A stretch of DNA of 64,000 nt from Entelurus aequoreus (lineage: Eukaryota > Chordata > Actinopteri > Syngnathiformes > Syngnathidae): contig NC_084749.1 in NCBI RefSeq assembly GCF_033978785.1, forward strand, positions 18,690,243-18,754,242, read 5' to 3'. Shown here piece by piece: positions 34,401 to 44,390 of the stretch (position 1 is its first letter; each line of letters begins with the position of its first letter). A program made the position numbers and the translations under genes. The notes under the pieces were generated by a model, which did not search any database, was not told where the DNA came from, and saw only the letters and a list, made by a program, of their open reading frames with translations.

Positions 34401-34650
34401 TGTTTTCCTGTGTTTTAGTTCTTGTCTTGCGCTGTTGTTTTGGTGGCCCTTCCAGTTTTGTCTGTGTTTTCCTGTAGCAGTTTCATGTCGTCCTTTGAGC
34501 GCTATTACCCGCACCTGCTTTGTGTTAGCAAGCAATGCTATTTAGGTTGTTGCTATCCTTCTTTGTGTGGACATTGTCGATAGCCATGTCATGTACGGAT
34601 GCACTTTGTGGACGCCGTAAGTTTTTGCTGTCATCCAGCATTCCGTTTCT
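28415..34650 (+). repeat. Tandem array of 577/580-bp chimeric units
   Basis: The landmark TACCCCTTATTTATACATGG occurs at 29641, 30209, 30789, 31366, 31946, 32526, 33103, 33680 and 34257. The periods are 568, 580, 577, 580, 580, 577, 577 and 577. Each unit joins three pieces. The first is a short host segment (CTCCCTTTCTCCTTCAAGTA to GTGTATAACA). The second is a piece of hAT-like family J in reverse (GTTTTTCAACC onward). The third is the GTTATATTTATATAGCGC tail of the second SINE type. The first unit starts at 28415 and is split by a hAT element. Units 30789 and 32526 encode identical spurious 115-codon frames, showing a three-unit (1737-bp) higher-order duplication. Confidence 0.92.
28438..29614 (+). 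mobile_element. hAT-like element V inside the first array unit
   Basis: It starts CAGACCTGGGCATTCTGCGG and ends AATTGCCCACCCCTG. The flanks AAGTAGAC (28430-28437 and 29615-29622) are an identical 8-bp duplication of array sequence (CTTCAAGTAGACTTTAACG). It is 1177 bp, non-coding, with a (TTA)n tract at 29456-29490. Other units lack it, so it post-dates or escaped the amplification. Confidence 0.93.
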
Positions 34651-34654
34651 GTTC

Positions 34655-34958
34655 AGTGGAGTGTTTTAAGTCTCGTGTTAAGACCCACTATTATTCTTTG
34701 GCTTTTAACACTACGTGAGTTGTGTGGTCCTCTGTGTTTTTAAAATGTTGATTTCTATTTATTGTTTTAATTGGTTTTACCCTTTAAAAAATATTTATTT
34801 TTATATTGGTTTTATATCTATTTTTTTAATTTTTTTTATTCAGCCATTGGTGGAGCTAACGATAATATTTGAATAATGTTTTCAATATTGTTGTGCAGCA
34901 CTTTGGAAACATTTCTGTTGTTTAAATGTGCTATACAAATAAAGTGGATTGGAATGTT
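34655..34958 (+). mobile_element. LINE 3-prime tail inside a J-family fragment
   Basis: GTGGAGTGTTTTAAGTCTCG, then AACACTACGTGAGTTGTGTG and ATACAAATAAAGTGGATTGG, match the LINE fragment 23884-24440 in plus orientation. It interrupts the J-derived sequence that resumes with TTTACTTTGTAGCCAGTTC. Confidence 0.8.
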
Positions 34959-34984
34959 TACTTTGTAGCCAGTTCAGTTGTACT

Positions 34985-35226
34985 TTTGTTTTGCATAGCA
35001 AAGTGAAGTGAGTTATATTTATATAGCGCTTTTCTCTAGTGACTCAAAGCGCTTTTACCTAGTGAAACCCAATATCTAGGTTACATTTAAACCAGTGTGG
35101 GTGTCACTGGGAGCAGGTGGGTAAAGTGTCTTGCCCAAGGACACAACGGCAGTGGCTAGGATGGCGGAAGCGGGGATCGAACCTGGAACCCTCAAGTTGC
35201 TGGCACGACCACTCTACCAACCGAGC
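34985..35226 (-). mobile_element. Second SINE type, full-length on minus strand
   Basis: In reverse complement it reads GCTCGGTTGGTAGAGTGGTC (box A), then GGTTCCAGGTTCGATCCCCG (box B), then GTCCTTGGGCAAGACACTTT, ending in TATATAAATATAACTCACTT. The tail portion is identical to the segment captured in every unit of the preceding array, which identifies the donor family. Confidence 0.85.
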
Positions 35227-35465
35227 AGTTTCGTGTCGTCCTTTGAGCGCTATTCCCCGCACCTGCTTTGTGTTAGCAATCAAGGCTATTTAAGTTGTTG
35301 CTATCCTTATTTGCGTGGACATTGTCGATTGCCATTGTACGGATGTACTTTGTGGACGCCGTAAGTTTTTGCTGTCGTCCAGCATTCAGTTTCTGTTCAG
35401 TGGAGTGTTTTAAGCCTCGTGTTAAGACCCACTTTTATTCCTTTGCTTTTAACACTACGTGAGTT
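35227..35465 (+). repeat. J-family fragment plus second LINE tail piece
   Basis: CAGTTTCGTGTCGTCCTTTG to CGTCCAGCATTCAGTTTCTG repeats part of the array unit. It then joins GTGGAGTGTTTTAAGCCTCG of the LINE tail. This junction is the same as at 34640-34680, so it is a duplicated copy of one chimeric joint. Confidence 0.7.
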
Positions 35466-36100
35466 AATTAATTAATTAATTCAATCCATTAATTATATTG
35501 TAAAAGAGCTTATTAGAATATTATGTTGCTTTGATATCTCGTTTGAGTGTAACTAATACAAATTGCAACTAATAATGATTATTTAAAATTGTATTGCCAC
35601 AACGATAAAACAATTAATTCTATTAGATAAAAGCTTTGATAAATAGTTTGAGTGTAACTATTAAAAATTAATTACAAGTAACAAGTAATTTGCTTGGATT
35701 ACATTTTTCGTTCCTAAATCAAACATTTTAAAACATTAAAATGGCTAAATAAACTAAAAATAACACTACTGCAATAGTATTGGCCACTGGAGGAAACCTA
35801 ACCAATCAGAGCGCGCCGTTCAGTATCATGGCCACTGATTGGCTCAGCCTCAGGCATTATCACCAGGAGTGTAAAGGTGACTAAAAGGGTGTTATTTCAT
35901 GTCTAAAGGGCTCTCGTAATGTTAAAAGGTGTATTTAGAAGGTATTAAACAGTTTTTTTTCCCATGAACATATTTGATTTATAGATAATGATTCCTACTT
36001 TGCGGAAATTCATTTATCGCGGTCATGTCCGGAACCAATTAATAGCGGTAAACAAAATTTAACAGAATAACATATGTAATGGTTTGACAGCACTAATTTA
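35466..36100. repeat. AT-rich remnants including a CGCGGT/ATCGCGG repeat
   Basis: (TTAA)n lies at 35464-35480. At about 35880-36060 the text GTGTTATTTCATGTCTAAAG, CTACTTTGCGGAAATTCATT and TTTATCGCGGTCATGTCCGG matches a widespread fish interspersed repeat by recollection. Two inverted CCAAT-like sites (CCAATCAGAG and GATTGGCTCAG) lie at 35799-35843. Confidence 0.4.
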
Positions 36101-37559
36101 AAGACATTTTGGGAAAAATTGCAGTGGGGAATATAAAAAAAGCAAGAGAAGTCTTATCAATCAAAACTTTCTCGACCCCCAACCCCGCCCGCAGTACGGA
36201 CCCCTCGCTTTAACCCCTGAAAAGGAACGGCGGCGAAAAAAGAAAAAAAAAAAGAGAATGGAGTTTTTGTGTGGGGAAAAATTAACTCGTCTAGTGTGGG
36301 AGATGGCAGGGGGTGAGGGCTCGCACCTGGAGCGAGGAGGAGCATGCGAGCGGGGGTCAAGGGTCACCTCGTGGGCTAAACAGAAACCGAGCGCTTCCCT
36401 CTACCAGACGACCCCCGCGGCCGGCTCGCACAACGCGGGCCTTTCACACCCCCATCGCTTGCGTTTCCGCCCTCCACCTTCCTCTTCATGGCTGCGGTAA
36501 TCCACAGCCGGGGCCCAATTATCCCCCCGCCCCCCTCGCCCCCCTCTCGCCCCCTGTTCGTCCATTTTGTCCCCACGGATGGAGATTCAAAAACAATTAA
36601 CCTCTTCACGGCTGGGGGCTTTTCCCAAGGAAAGGGCACTCTGTTAATTGAATGACTCGGCGCTGACCATGACTTCACCCCCGTCCGCGCATAAATCCGC
36701 CGAGTGAAAATCCTAATCTGCGTCTTTGTGATTGTCCGGTCATTAGCGCGGAGGTCGCACGGTCGCGCTATTTTGCACCGCCGAATTGTTTACATTTGAC
36801 CTACTTAAACTGTTTAATTCGTTCACATGTCCGACGCATCCAGGAGCGGTCGGCTATTTCACACCGAGTGTCTAGGAGTTGTAACCGTGTCCCCTCACCC
36901 GCCGACCACATCCTTCAATAAAATGTCCTCTTTTTTTTTTTCTTTCCCCCCTTCGTTATGGAGGGGCCTCCTATTCATCCCCAGGTAGAGAGCCTCAAAG
37001 TGTAGGAGGGAAGAACAGCTTGTTGCACCCATTGAACTTTTTATTACTTCCCCCTTCAAAGGCTAGCGGCGAAGGAAGACACATCCTCAATCTCCTTGAC
37101 GCCGCGATATACACAAGTCAGCCAATGCACACAAACAAGCGTCGAGGTCGCGACTGGACCCCTGTGCACCCCCCCCCCCTTCACCTCCCTGTCACATGTG
37201 ACGAGATTACGCTGTTTTTGAAGCCCGGGCTGAAAATAATCCTCCAACAAACATGTTTACCAGAACTGTCAATGCTGGGATCAACAACATCGCTGTTTGT
37301 TGTTTGACAGCTGCGACAACAACAAAAAAAATATATATATATATATATATTATGTATAGATCCAACAACCGAGCTGTCGTTTCCCGTGAAATAATCCGTC
37401 TCGTTACCGACCCGATGCAACAGCATGCGGATGATGTAATCCCCGACCAACACTTGGGAGAAGCTCTTGAAGAAGTCGAAACCGAGGCGTCGCCGACGAC
37501 CGCCTATAATTAGCGTTTCTTTTTCGCACGACTTCAAGAAGCGACTTTCAGCCCCGCGG

Positions 37560-37607
<48 letters not shown>

Positions 37608-37755
37608 CGCCCCCGTGCGACTGTCAGCATCAGAGGGCCTCATTAAAAAAAAAGGTTGAAATAGAAAAAAAAACAACAACAAAAAAAACACCTTTGTTTT
37701 GTCACATTTTCAAACTCTGAAGCGAATGTTTCATATTGGATGTTGGAGTTACAAC
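36101..37755. other. GC-rich low-repeat island with poly(A)
   Basis: The island is C- and G-rich at 36160-36560. 36590-36860 is balanced with TTAATTGAATGACTCGG and CATTAGCGCGGAGGTCGC. At 37370-37515 both strands are open with a GC-rich third position. (TA)n lies at 37330-37352, and an uninterrupted A run of more than 40 bases lies at 37562-37605. No gene is recognised. It is a candidate for host regulatory or exon sequence. Confidence 0.45.
37562..37605. repeat. Long poly(A) tract
   Basis: A single A homopolymer of about 44 bases. It creates poly-Lys and poly-Phe readings in spurious frames. Assembly length may be unreliable. Confidence 0.95.
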
Positions 37756-37957
37756 CATACTTGCCAACCCTCCCGATTTTCCCGGGATACTCCCGAATTT
37801 CAGTGCCCCTCCCGAAAAGCTCCCGGGGCAACCATTCTCCCCGAATTTCTCCCGATTTCCACCCGGACAACAATATTGGGGGCGTGCCTTTAGCGTCCTT
37901 TCTCACCTCTGATGATTAACTTGTGTGATGACTGTATTATGCTGATAGTATATATTT
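37756..37957 (+). mobile_element. Element N left end and retroposon R head segment
   Basis: CATACTTGCCAACCCTCCCG starts a family-N left end that runs to about 37900 (GGGGGCGTGCC). It is followed by CTGATGATTAACTTGTGTGA and GACTGTATTATGCTGATAGT. From recollection the latter is the upstream part of the retroposon tail at 39699-39832. No right N end is present. Confidence 0.55.
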
Positions 37958-38659
37958 CAGTGTTTCCCATAAACTGCCTAGATACCTGTGGCGGTGGGGG
38001 CGTGACTATGGGCGTGGTCACCATGACATCGAGTAATTTGCATAATTTACTACAATGATATGATTTTCTCTAAAAAGGCTCAAAAAATGTATACTTACAA
38101 ATTAATAATAACAGTTTTGGTTTAAACGTCCATCCATGAATCCATCCATCCATTTTACAATATAATTACAACACTTTATGTACATAATAATATACAGATT
38201 TGAACAATAAGTTATTCACTGAAATGTATTTATTAATTGTGGTTCTTACAAAAAATATATCTCATAAAATATAAAAGCTAAAATGTCTCTTAAAGCTCTG
38301 CCCCTTTAATTAGTGTACACTAAATAATTTAACTTTAGCCCACTACTACAACCATATTATTTACCAGCAACATAAAGTGAAACAGAGGCAGAGGTGTCCT
38401 GCCACAGTCAGTAACAAATAAACAGAAAACAGTAGTGGTCAAATACAAATAAGGCAACAAGAGAAGTATCCTACACTTCTCTTTTGTAAAGTAAATCTGA
38501 ACAGTCGTTATGGGCATCTACATCAACTATATGATTTGCCTGAGAAGCTGGACAGGAAAAAAAAGAAAAACATTTTTTAATTTTTTTATTTTTATTTGTG
38601 GCGGATGTAATTCTTTCGTGGCGGGCCGCCACAAATAAATGAATGTGTGGGAAACACTG
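37958..38659 (+). mobile_element. hAT-like element P
   Basis: It starts CAGTGTTTCCCATAAACTGC and ends GTGTGGGAAACACTG. The interior has TGTGGCGGTGGGGGCGTGAC and GGCGGGCCGCCACAAATAAA near the ends. It is 702 bp. The target duplication is not obvious, but both termini are intact. Confidence 0.8.
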
Positions 38660-38685
38660 TGTTTGTATCAGGAATTGCTTTACGT

Positions 38686-39698
38686 CAGGGGTGTCCAAAC
38701 TTTTTCTACTGAGGGCCGCATACGGAAAAATTAAAGCCTGTGGGGGCCATTTTGATCGTTTTCATTTTCAAATCATAACAAAATATATGGATTTTTTTTT
38801 TTTTTTTACCTTTATGGCTCCCGGAGACCATAAAGGGTCCAAGTTATTAAAATATTAAAAACAATTCAAATTATTATTTTTTTATTTTTTATTTAACACT
38901 TACAGTAAATCTCTACAGTATATCAACTTCAGGTTGATAGAAAATTTAAAAAACCAAAAAGGTTTTATGCCTTTTCTCTCAAGACAACTTTGTTTTTTAT
39001 AATAAAACTGAAATATGCTGTATTTCCCCCACTGCCCAAAACATTCAAAAAGCAATGTTTGATGTGAAGTAATTAGAGCCTTAACAACATCAATAATGCA
39101 AGACACCATTGATATTAATTCATTGTTATTTTTGAGAAATCACAGTGAAAAGATAAATAAAATCCCATTAAATATATTTAGGATACAAAAGGTGCCCCAC
39201 TCAAAGTGATACATTTGTATTAGTTTTTTTTTTAACTTTCAACACTTAAGTTACGAGATCAACTTCAGATATATCTGTCAATTTTACGTTTGAACTATTA
39301 TTTTGTTTGTTTTATGCTCTTTTGTCAAAGAAAACGTTGATGTTTTTGTATGGCAAACACACAATATATGCAATATTTTCCACATAAAACATTTTAAAGT
39401 GAAATATTTGAAATAATTGGAGCCTTGAATAGGTCAATAATTCATTATAACATTGATTTTTTTTTTTTTAAGCAATGGCAAAAAAAAGAAAAAGAAAGAT
39501 AAACAAAAGAAAAAAAGCAGCCTGCATGGCAGCTTTGTGTCAACATTGCAACTTTTTTTAGTTAGATTTCACCTCATTCCACTTTTTGTAATGTTTATTT
39601 TTTATTTTTGCAATAGCATTTCCAGAATGTGTGGCGGGCCGGTAAACTATTAGCTGCGGGCTGCAAATGTCCCCCAGGCCGCACTTTCAACACCCTTG
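38686..39698 (+). mobile_element. hAT-like family H, copy 1, perfect TSD
   Basis: It starts CAGGGGTGTCCAAACTTTTT and ends CACTTTCAACACCCTTG. CTTTACGT flanks both sides (38678-38685 and 39699-39706). Internally a block with TCAACTTCAGATATATCTG, TTTTGTCAAAGAAAAC and AATTGGAGCCTTGAATAGG is partly repeated in tandem. It is 1013 bp and non-coding. Confidence 0.92.
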
Positions 39699-39832
39699 CT
39701 TTACGTGGACCCCTACTTAAACAAGTTGAAAAACTTATTCGGGTGTTACCATTTAGTGGTCAATTGTACGAAATATGTACCGTACTGTGCAATCTACTAA
39801 TAAAAGTTTCAATCAGTCAATCAAAAAAAAAA
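39699..39832 (+). mobile_element. Retroposon tail R
   Basis: ACTTAAACAAGTTGAAAAAC, then ATTTAGTGGTCAATTGTACG, then CTACTAATAAAAGTTTCAAT with (CAAT)n and poly-A. This is a common fish 3-prime retroposon end with an AATAAA signal. The P and H insertions split it from its upstream part at 37905-37957 and 38660-38685. Confidence 0.6.
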
Positions 39833-40059
39833 AAACTGAAAAGGAGACTATTATATATGTCTCCGTTATCCATAGCTTTATCTATAACCCATAAAGTAGG
39901 CAGGCACGGAGCTATTTCTCAGCGAGTGTTTATTCCAGTTAATACACTGACACAAAACATCCGGATTCCCATCATGCATTGCTTCAAAACTACGGCAAGT
40001 AGTGATGTCCAAAAAACGTAACAGAGCAACCCAGCCCAAATTGAACATGAAACATGTTC

Positions 40060-40345
40060 CATTTGTAACAGGACAAACAAAAGACCATTTTACCCATTTT
40101 TGACTACAAAAATAGTCACTTATCGGATTATAGAGCGTATTAAATTCATCTTCAGGTATTTTTCAACCTGTTAACTGACAATAAAGCTGAGTTCTTCAGT
40201 CAGAAATAATGATTTATACTGCAAGTGTGCTGCTCATTAGGCTGTTTACAAAAATAATAACTCTAATATTAAACGTCTATTTTAAAGAAAGGACAAGCAA
40301 AGAAATACCAAAGAAACAAAAAGAGCATTTTGTGACGCTAATGAT
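40060..40345 (+). repeat. Interspersed repeat U, undisturbed copy
   Basis: Collinear with the dispersed pieces at 22249-25345. It retains the empty sites of the MITE F and LTR-like insertions. A SINE is inserted at its right end (GCTAATGATG/TTAAAG). Confidence 0.8.
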
Positions 40346-40605
40346 GTTAAAGTTAAAGTACCAATGATTGTCACACACACACTAGATGTGGCGAAATGAT
40401 TCTCTGCATTTGACCCATCACCCTTGATCACCCCCTGTTGAGGTGAGGGGAGCAGTGAGCAGCAGCGGTGGCCACGCCCGGGGATAATATTTGGTGATTT
40501 AACCCCCCAATTCCAACCCTTGATGCTGAGTGCCAAGCAGGGAGGTAATGGGTCCCATTTTTATAGTCTTTGGTACGACTCGGCCCGGGGTTTGAACTCA
40601 CAACT
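40346..40605 (-). mobile_element. tRNA-derived SINE
   Basis: Minus strand: the tail TTAAAGTTAAAGTACCAATG is at the low coordinate. The body is complete and the head is cut within box B (TTGTGAGTTCAAACCCCGG). It follows the U repeat directly. Confidence 0.88.
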
Positions 40606-40701
40606 TAACGCATGGGCTGGACTTATGCTGTCTCTAGTTGATGGGATTCAAGTACAGTGTTTTGTTTTACTATATTCAAACACAGTGTTACTGTTCAAAC
40701 T

Positions 40702-40737
40702 GTGTGTGTGTGTGTGTGTGTGTGGGGGGGGGGGGAG
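40702..40737. repeat. (GT)n(G)n microsatellite
   Basis: About 11 GT units followed by 12 G. The surrounding 40606-41100 shows no other recognised feature. Confidence 0.95.
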
Positions 40738-41099
40738 AAAATACTCAATATACCTCTGCCTTGTCTTTCATGAACACTTAGGCCTACTACGCTACTGCAT
40801 TTCAATGTTGGCCATTATGGTTGGTACTTGGAGAGCCGGGTGTTTTCTGGGGCAGTGCTTGGTAAAAAAATAAAAATAAAAGTTTAAGAACCACTGCAAT
40901 AGACGGTAGTTTTATGAAGTCACGTTATAATAATGTTCAGCATTTATCTTGAAGAGTGGACTTGCATCCGCAGCCTCTCCATATTTTCATGGATAAAAGT
41001 CCACCGTTTGGATACATGATTATTATGGACTCGTTCTGCTTCAACATCCAAGCAGGCACAAGTTGAGAAGTTGTTGAATTAGGTCCTGTCGTTGAGCAA

Positions 41100-41299
41100 C
41101 TCAAACCCAACGTTGAAACAACACACTTTTTAACAACGTTTAATCAATGTTGGGTTCTGACGTCGATTTGACCATTGAATTTTTGGTCATATCTCCACCA
41201 ATATTCTGCAATACAAAATACAACGACGTTTATTCAATGTCTGATTCCGACATTTATTTGACCATTGAAATTTGGTCATTTCCCAACCAACAACGTTGA
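41100..41299. repeat. AACGTT-type imperfect tandem repeat
   Basis: TTTGACCATTGAATTTTTGG (about 41168) and ATTTGACCATTGAAATTTGG (about 41256) lie about 88 bases apart. They are embedded in AACGTT and CCAACCAA motifs. This type is common in fish genomes. Confidence 0.6.
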
Positions 41300-41606
41300 T
41301 TTAAAGTTAAAGTTAAAGTACCAATGATTGTCACACACACTTTAGGTGTGGCGAAATTATTCTCTGCATTTGACCCATCACCCTTGATCACCCCCCTGGG
41401 AGGTGAGGGGAGCAGTGAGCAGCAGTGGTGGCCGCGCCCGGGAATAATTTTTGGTGATTTAACCACCAAATTCCAACCCTTGATGCTGAGTGCCAAGCAG
41501 GGAGGTAATGTGTCCCATTTTTATAGTCTTTGGCATGACTCGGCCGGGGTTTGAACTCACAACCTACCGATCTCAGGGTGGACACTCTAACCACTGAGTA
41601 GGTCAT
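41300..41606 (-). mobile_element. tRNA-derived SINE, full length
   Basis: Reverse complement: the head CTCAGTGGTTAGAGTGTCCA (box A) and GGTTGTGAGTTCAAACCCCG (box B), the body CAAGGGTTGGAATTTGGTGG, and the tail TTTAACTTTAACTTTAAATC. It shows the structure of the whole family. Confidence 0.92.
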
Positions 41607-42163
41607 TATTTATATATTACATTAAAATATTTTAACGTTAGCCTCCGCGTTGACTCAATTTACTAATACAACTATTTTGCGAAGTGAGTTTGAAAGGACA
41701 TGCATGTATAATCAATGTTTTGTGCCTGATGGTGTCATGCTCGTGATTCTCTCACACCCACTTTCTTCCTTGCCATGCTTGGAAAACCGTCGCCCCCCCA
41801 GCTGTGCTCGCGGGTGAGACCGGACGTTTCGGGCGGGTCCACTGTGGCATTCGCCACGGCAACTGATGCTCGTAACTCCAATTTTTCGCTCCTAGCTCAA
41901 AAGTATCGAGACGGCGCCAATCTCCGAACGCTCTTGGAATCGAGGCGCCGCGGGGTTTCCTTTCGTCACGAGTTACACGTAAAGAGGACACTGCGGAGGA
42001 CGCCGGTTCTCATGAGGATAGGACGACATCACACCCTGATCACAGGTGCCGTGCTCAATCTCGTTCGACGAAACGCACGCCAAGAAGGAGTCTTTGATGT
42101 TTCCTTACTGCAGCTGTGTGAGTCACCCGCCCTCCAATCCGACACCCGTGTCGTCCACACCAG
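41607..42163. other. GC-rich low-repeat island, open on both strands
   Basis: 41775-42163 is GC-rich. It is open on the plus strand for 152 codons (41775-42233, but its last 25 codons lie in repeat sequence) and on the minus strand for 80 codons (41752-41991). Neither frame shows a domain I can name. It could be an exon, a CpG-rich regulatory region or an unrecognised repeat. Confidence 0.35.
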
Positions 42164-42370
42164 CAATTCTCAAACTTTTTATTTTTATTTTTACCAAACA
42201 CTCTCCAAGTACCACCATAATGACCAATATTAAAGCACAGTAGCATAGTAGACCTAAGCATTCATTAAAAACAAGGTTTTATTTAACAAGTATACGTAGT
42301 ACTTTTGGCCGCTGTAACAGTCACACTGTGTTTGAATACACAGGAACATTTCCACGAGTGATCGAAATGA
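42164..42370 (+). mobile_element. hAT-like left end fragment
   Basis: CAGCAATTCTCAAACTTTTT followed by CCAAGTACCACCATAATGAC matches the CAGTGGTTCTCAAAC / CCAAGTACCACC style of hAT MITEs. The right end is not found. Confidence 0.45.
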
Positions 42371-43680
42371 CAGTGTCTCGATTGTTTATTATGGCCCTAC
42401 AGTCGTCGGATTGTAACGAGTCGCGTCATTAGAATACTTATCGGGTTATTATTTGGCGCTCCACCAGATGGAGCCCGCCAATCGCGTGGAAACTTGCACA
42501 CCCGAATCCCAAACAACAAAGTACGGACGGGGAACGTGCGGGCCGGAGGGACGACATTTAAAAAAAATTTTTTAAAAAAAGGAAGCCAGACGGGAAGTTC
42601 TCTTGATCATTAATGTCTCGCCTTCAGGTGTCTTAGTTGGAGAGACTGTAGGCGGTAGTTTGGTGTTGGAGGGGGGTGTGTGGGGGTCTAGCAGACAAAG
42701 AGTGTTGCCTACATACAAGGGAGGGGGGGGGGGAAAAGTCGGCTTATGAAAATTTGATAAGATGCCTAAGTGACATTCCGTGTTGCGTTTTTTTTCTTTC
42801 TTTCCCCCCCTCTCCTGTCTTTTTTTTATCAGTTCCTCTCCTTGGTGGCTCCGCCTCCGAGACACATTTTACAGGTCCTAATTAAAGCCATCTGACGCCT
42901 TTTTCAGGGAACATCAAAAGCCCCGTTCGCTTAGATTGTGCACAACCCAGTTTTTTTTCCCCTCAAAATTCACAAACACATCACTTCTGAGTCCCCCCCC
43001 AAAAAAAAAACATTAAAAAAAAAAATGCCATGACCCCGCCAATTCCCAATCAATAAAGAGGTTCTGGGAGTGACATGACCTCTCTAGGGTGGGTCTGTGG
43101 AATGGGAATGGCACGTTTGCACCTGGATTTCTGTAGTGTATTCTTTTTTGGAACACAACGTTGTGGGGCGTCCATCCTCATCCCGCCCCGGGGAGGGTGG
43201 AAGTGAAGTGGCGGCCCATGTTCGCAGAGTCCTTCAAGAACTCCATTTTTTTTTTTTCTTCTTCTTCTTCCCCACACTTCTCCCATGCAGCCCCCCCCCC
43301 CACCCCTCCCTAATTGTCCTCATTGAGCCATGTGAGGCGGGTGCACAGCCAGCCAGACAGGGTCATCGGGTTTACCCGTGTGCTTTTTTATCTATATTTC
43401 ATGCTATGGCGCTGTGCAGACAGACACCCCCTCGCCCCCCCCCCTCCCCTCCTAACCCCCCACTTGCATGCATCACAAAGAGAACATTTATGTGGGTGCA
43501 CAAAGAAAGGTGTCATATAATACACAATATTATTTCATAATAGTTTGCAATGTTTATTTGTTTTCCTTAGGAAAAAGTGCCACATGCCATTTAAAATGAA
43601 AAAAAAAGAAGTCTATATAGTGTTGATAAATATTAATGAATGAATAATAAGAATATTTTACTTACGGTTCAATTCGGCAA
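42371..43680. other. Low-repeat island
   Basis: The island contains purine and pyrimidine runs (C8-C9 tracts at 43290 and 43436, A/T runs at 43000-43025 and 43247). 42850-42950 has TCCTAATTAAAGCCATCTGA followed by balanced text. Frames here (for example 43097-43540) are low complexity. No gene is recognised. Confidence 0.4.
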
Positions 43681-43859
43681 CTTATGGGCGTTTTTTTTTT
43701 TTTTTTTTTTTTTTTTGTTTTTTTTGGCGTCTCTCCGGTCGTCTGCTGGCGGAAAAAGTGCGTCCTTCCTCGGGCGTGTGAGAGTCATCGTGCGCATCTT
43801 CGTGTGGCTTTTCTTTCTTTTGTTTTGTTTTTTTTGTTAAAGGAAAGAAAAGCAGATAG

Positions 43860-44170
43860 CTTGTCAACACCGGGAGAAAGCTGGACGTCCGGTTGTAGCC
43901 GGTGTCAGGTCTGCATCGATGCCCGGGCTCGCCGCGTTTGAGAGCCGAGAGGAGGGAGAACGTATAGAAAAAGGCGTCATGTGAGCCGGGGAGGGGGGCC
44001 TGCGCGCCATTGGTCAGGCGCGCCCACTGCGACCACGCTGCGCCGCGCGCCATTGGCCCAGGACGCCAGCAGAGGCGCCTCCTCGCTTGGCCGTGCACCA
44101 CAAAGGGAGTGCGTCTCTCCTCTTCATCGTTCTCAGGAGCGGCAACACGGGAGGGGAGGGGGGGCCCCCT
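43860..44170. promoter_or_regulatory. CpG-rich segment with paired inverted CCAAT boxes
   Basis: This is a CpG-dense block. The 12-mer GCGCGCCATTGG occurs at 44002-44013 and again at 44045-44056, 43 bases apart and in the same orientation. ATTGG is the reverse of the CCAAT box bound by NF-Y, and pairs are typical of CpG-island promoters. No transcript or first exon can be identified. A 28-base T run lies upstream at 43691-43716. Confidence 0.35.
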
Positions 44171-44390
44171 TAGCACTCAATACTAAGTAACATTATTTTT
44201 TATTTTTTTATTTTTTTTTAAACATTGTCGACATCATTTTTGGAATAAATTGCCTGCAGTGCATAATACAAACGCAACTTCAAAAATAAAATAAAAATAA
44301 CACATGCACCCACTGTATATCACCACAATAACATGGCATGACTTCCATGTTGACATTTTTGGATTAGGTTGATATGAGCTTTGTCTAACC

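Noticed and set aside
36161..36678. Overlapping proline- and arginine-rich frames
   Set aside because: All arise from C-rich and G-rich tracts on both strands, with no start context, motif or splice pattern.
43682..44176. 164-codon minus-strand frame
   Set aside because: The C-terminus is a poly-Lys reading of a T homopolymer and the rest is CpG-rich text without motifs.
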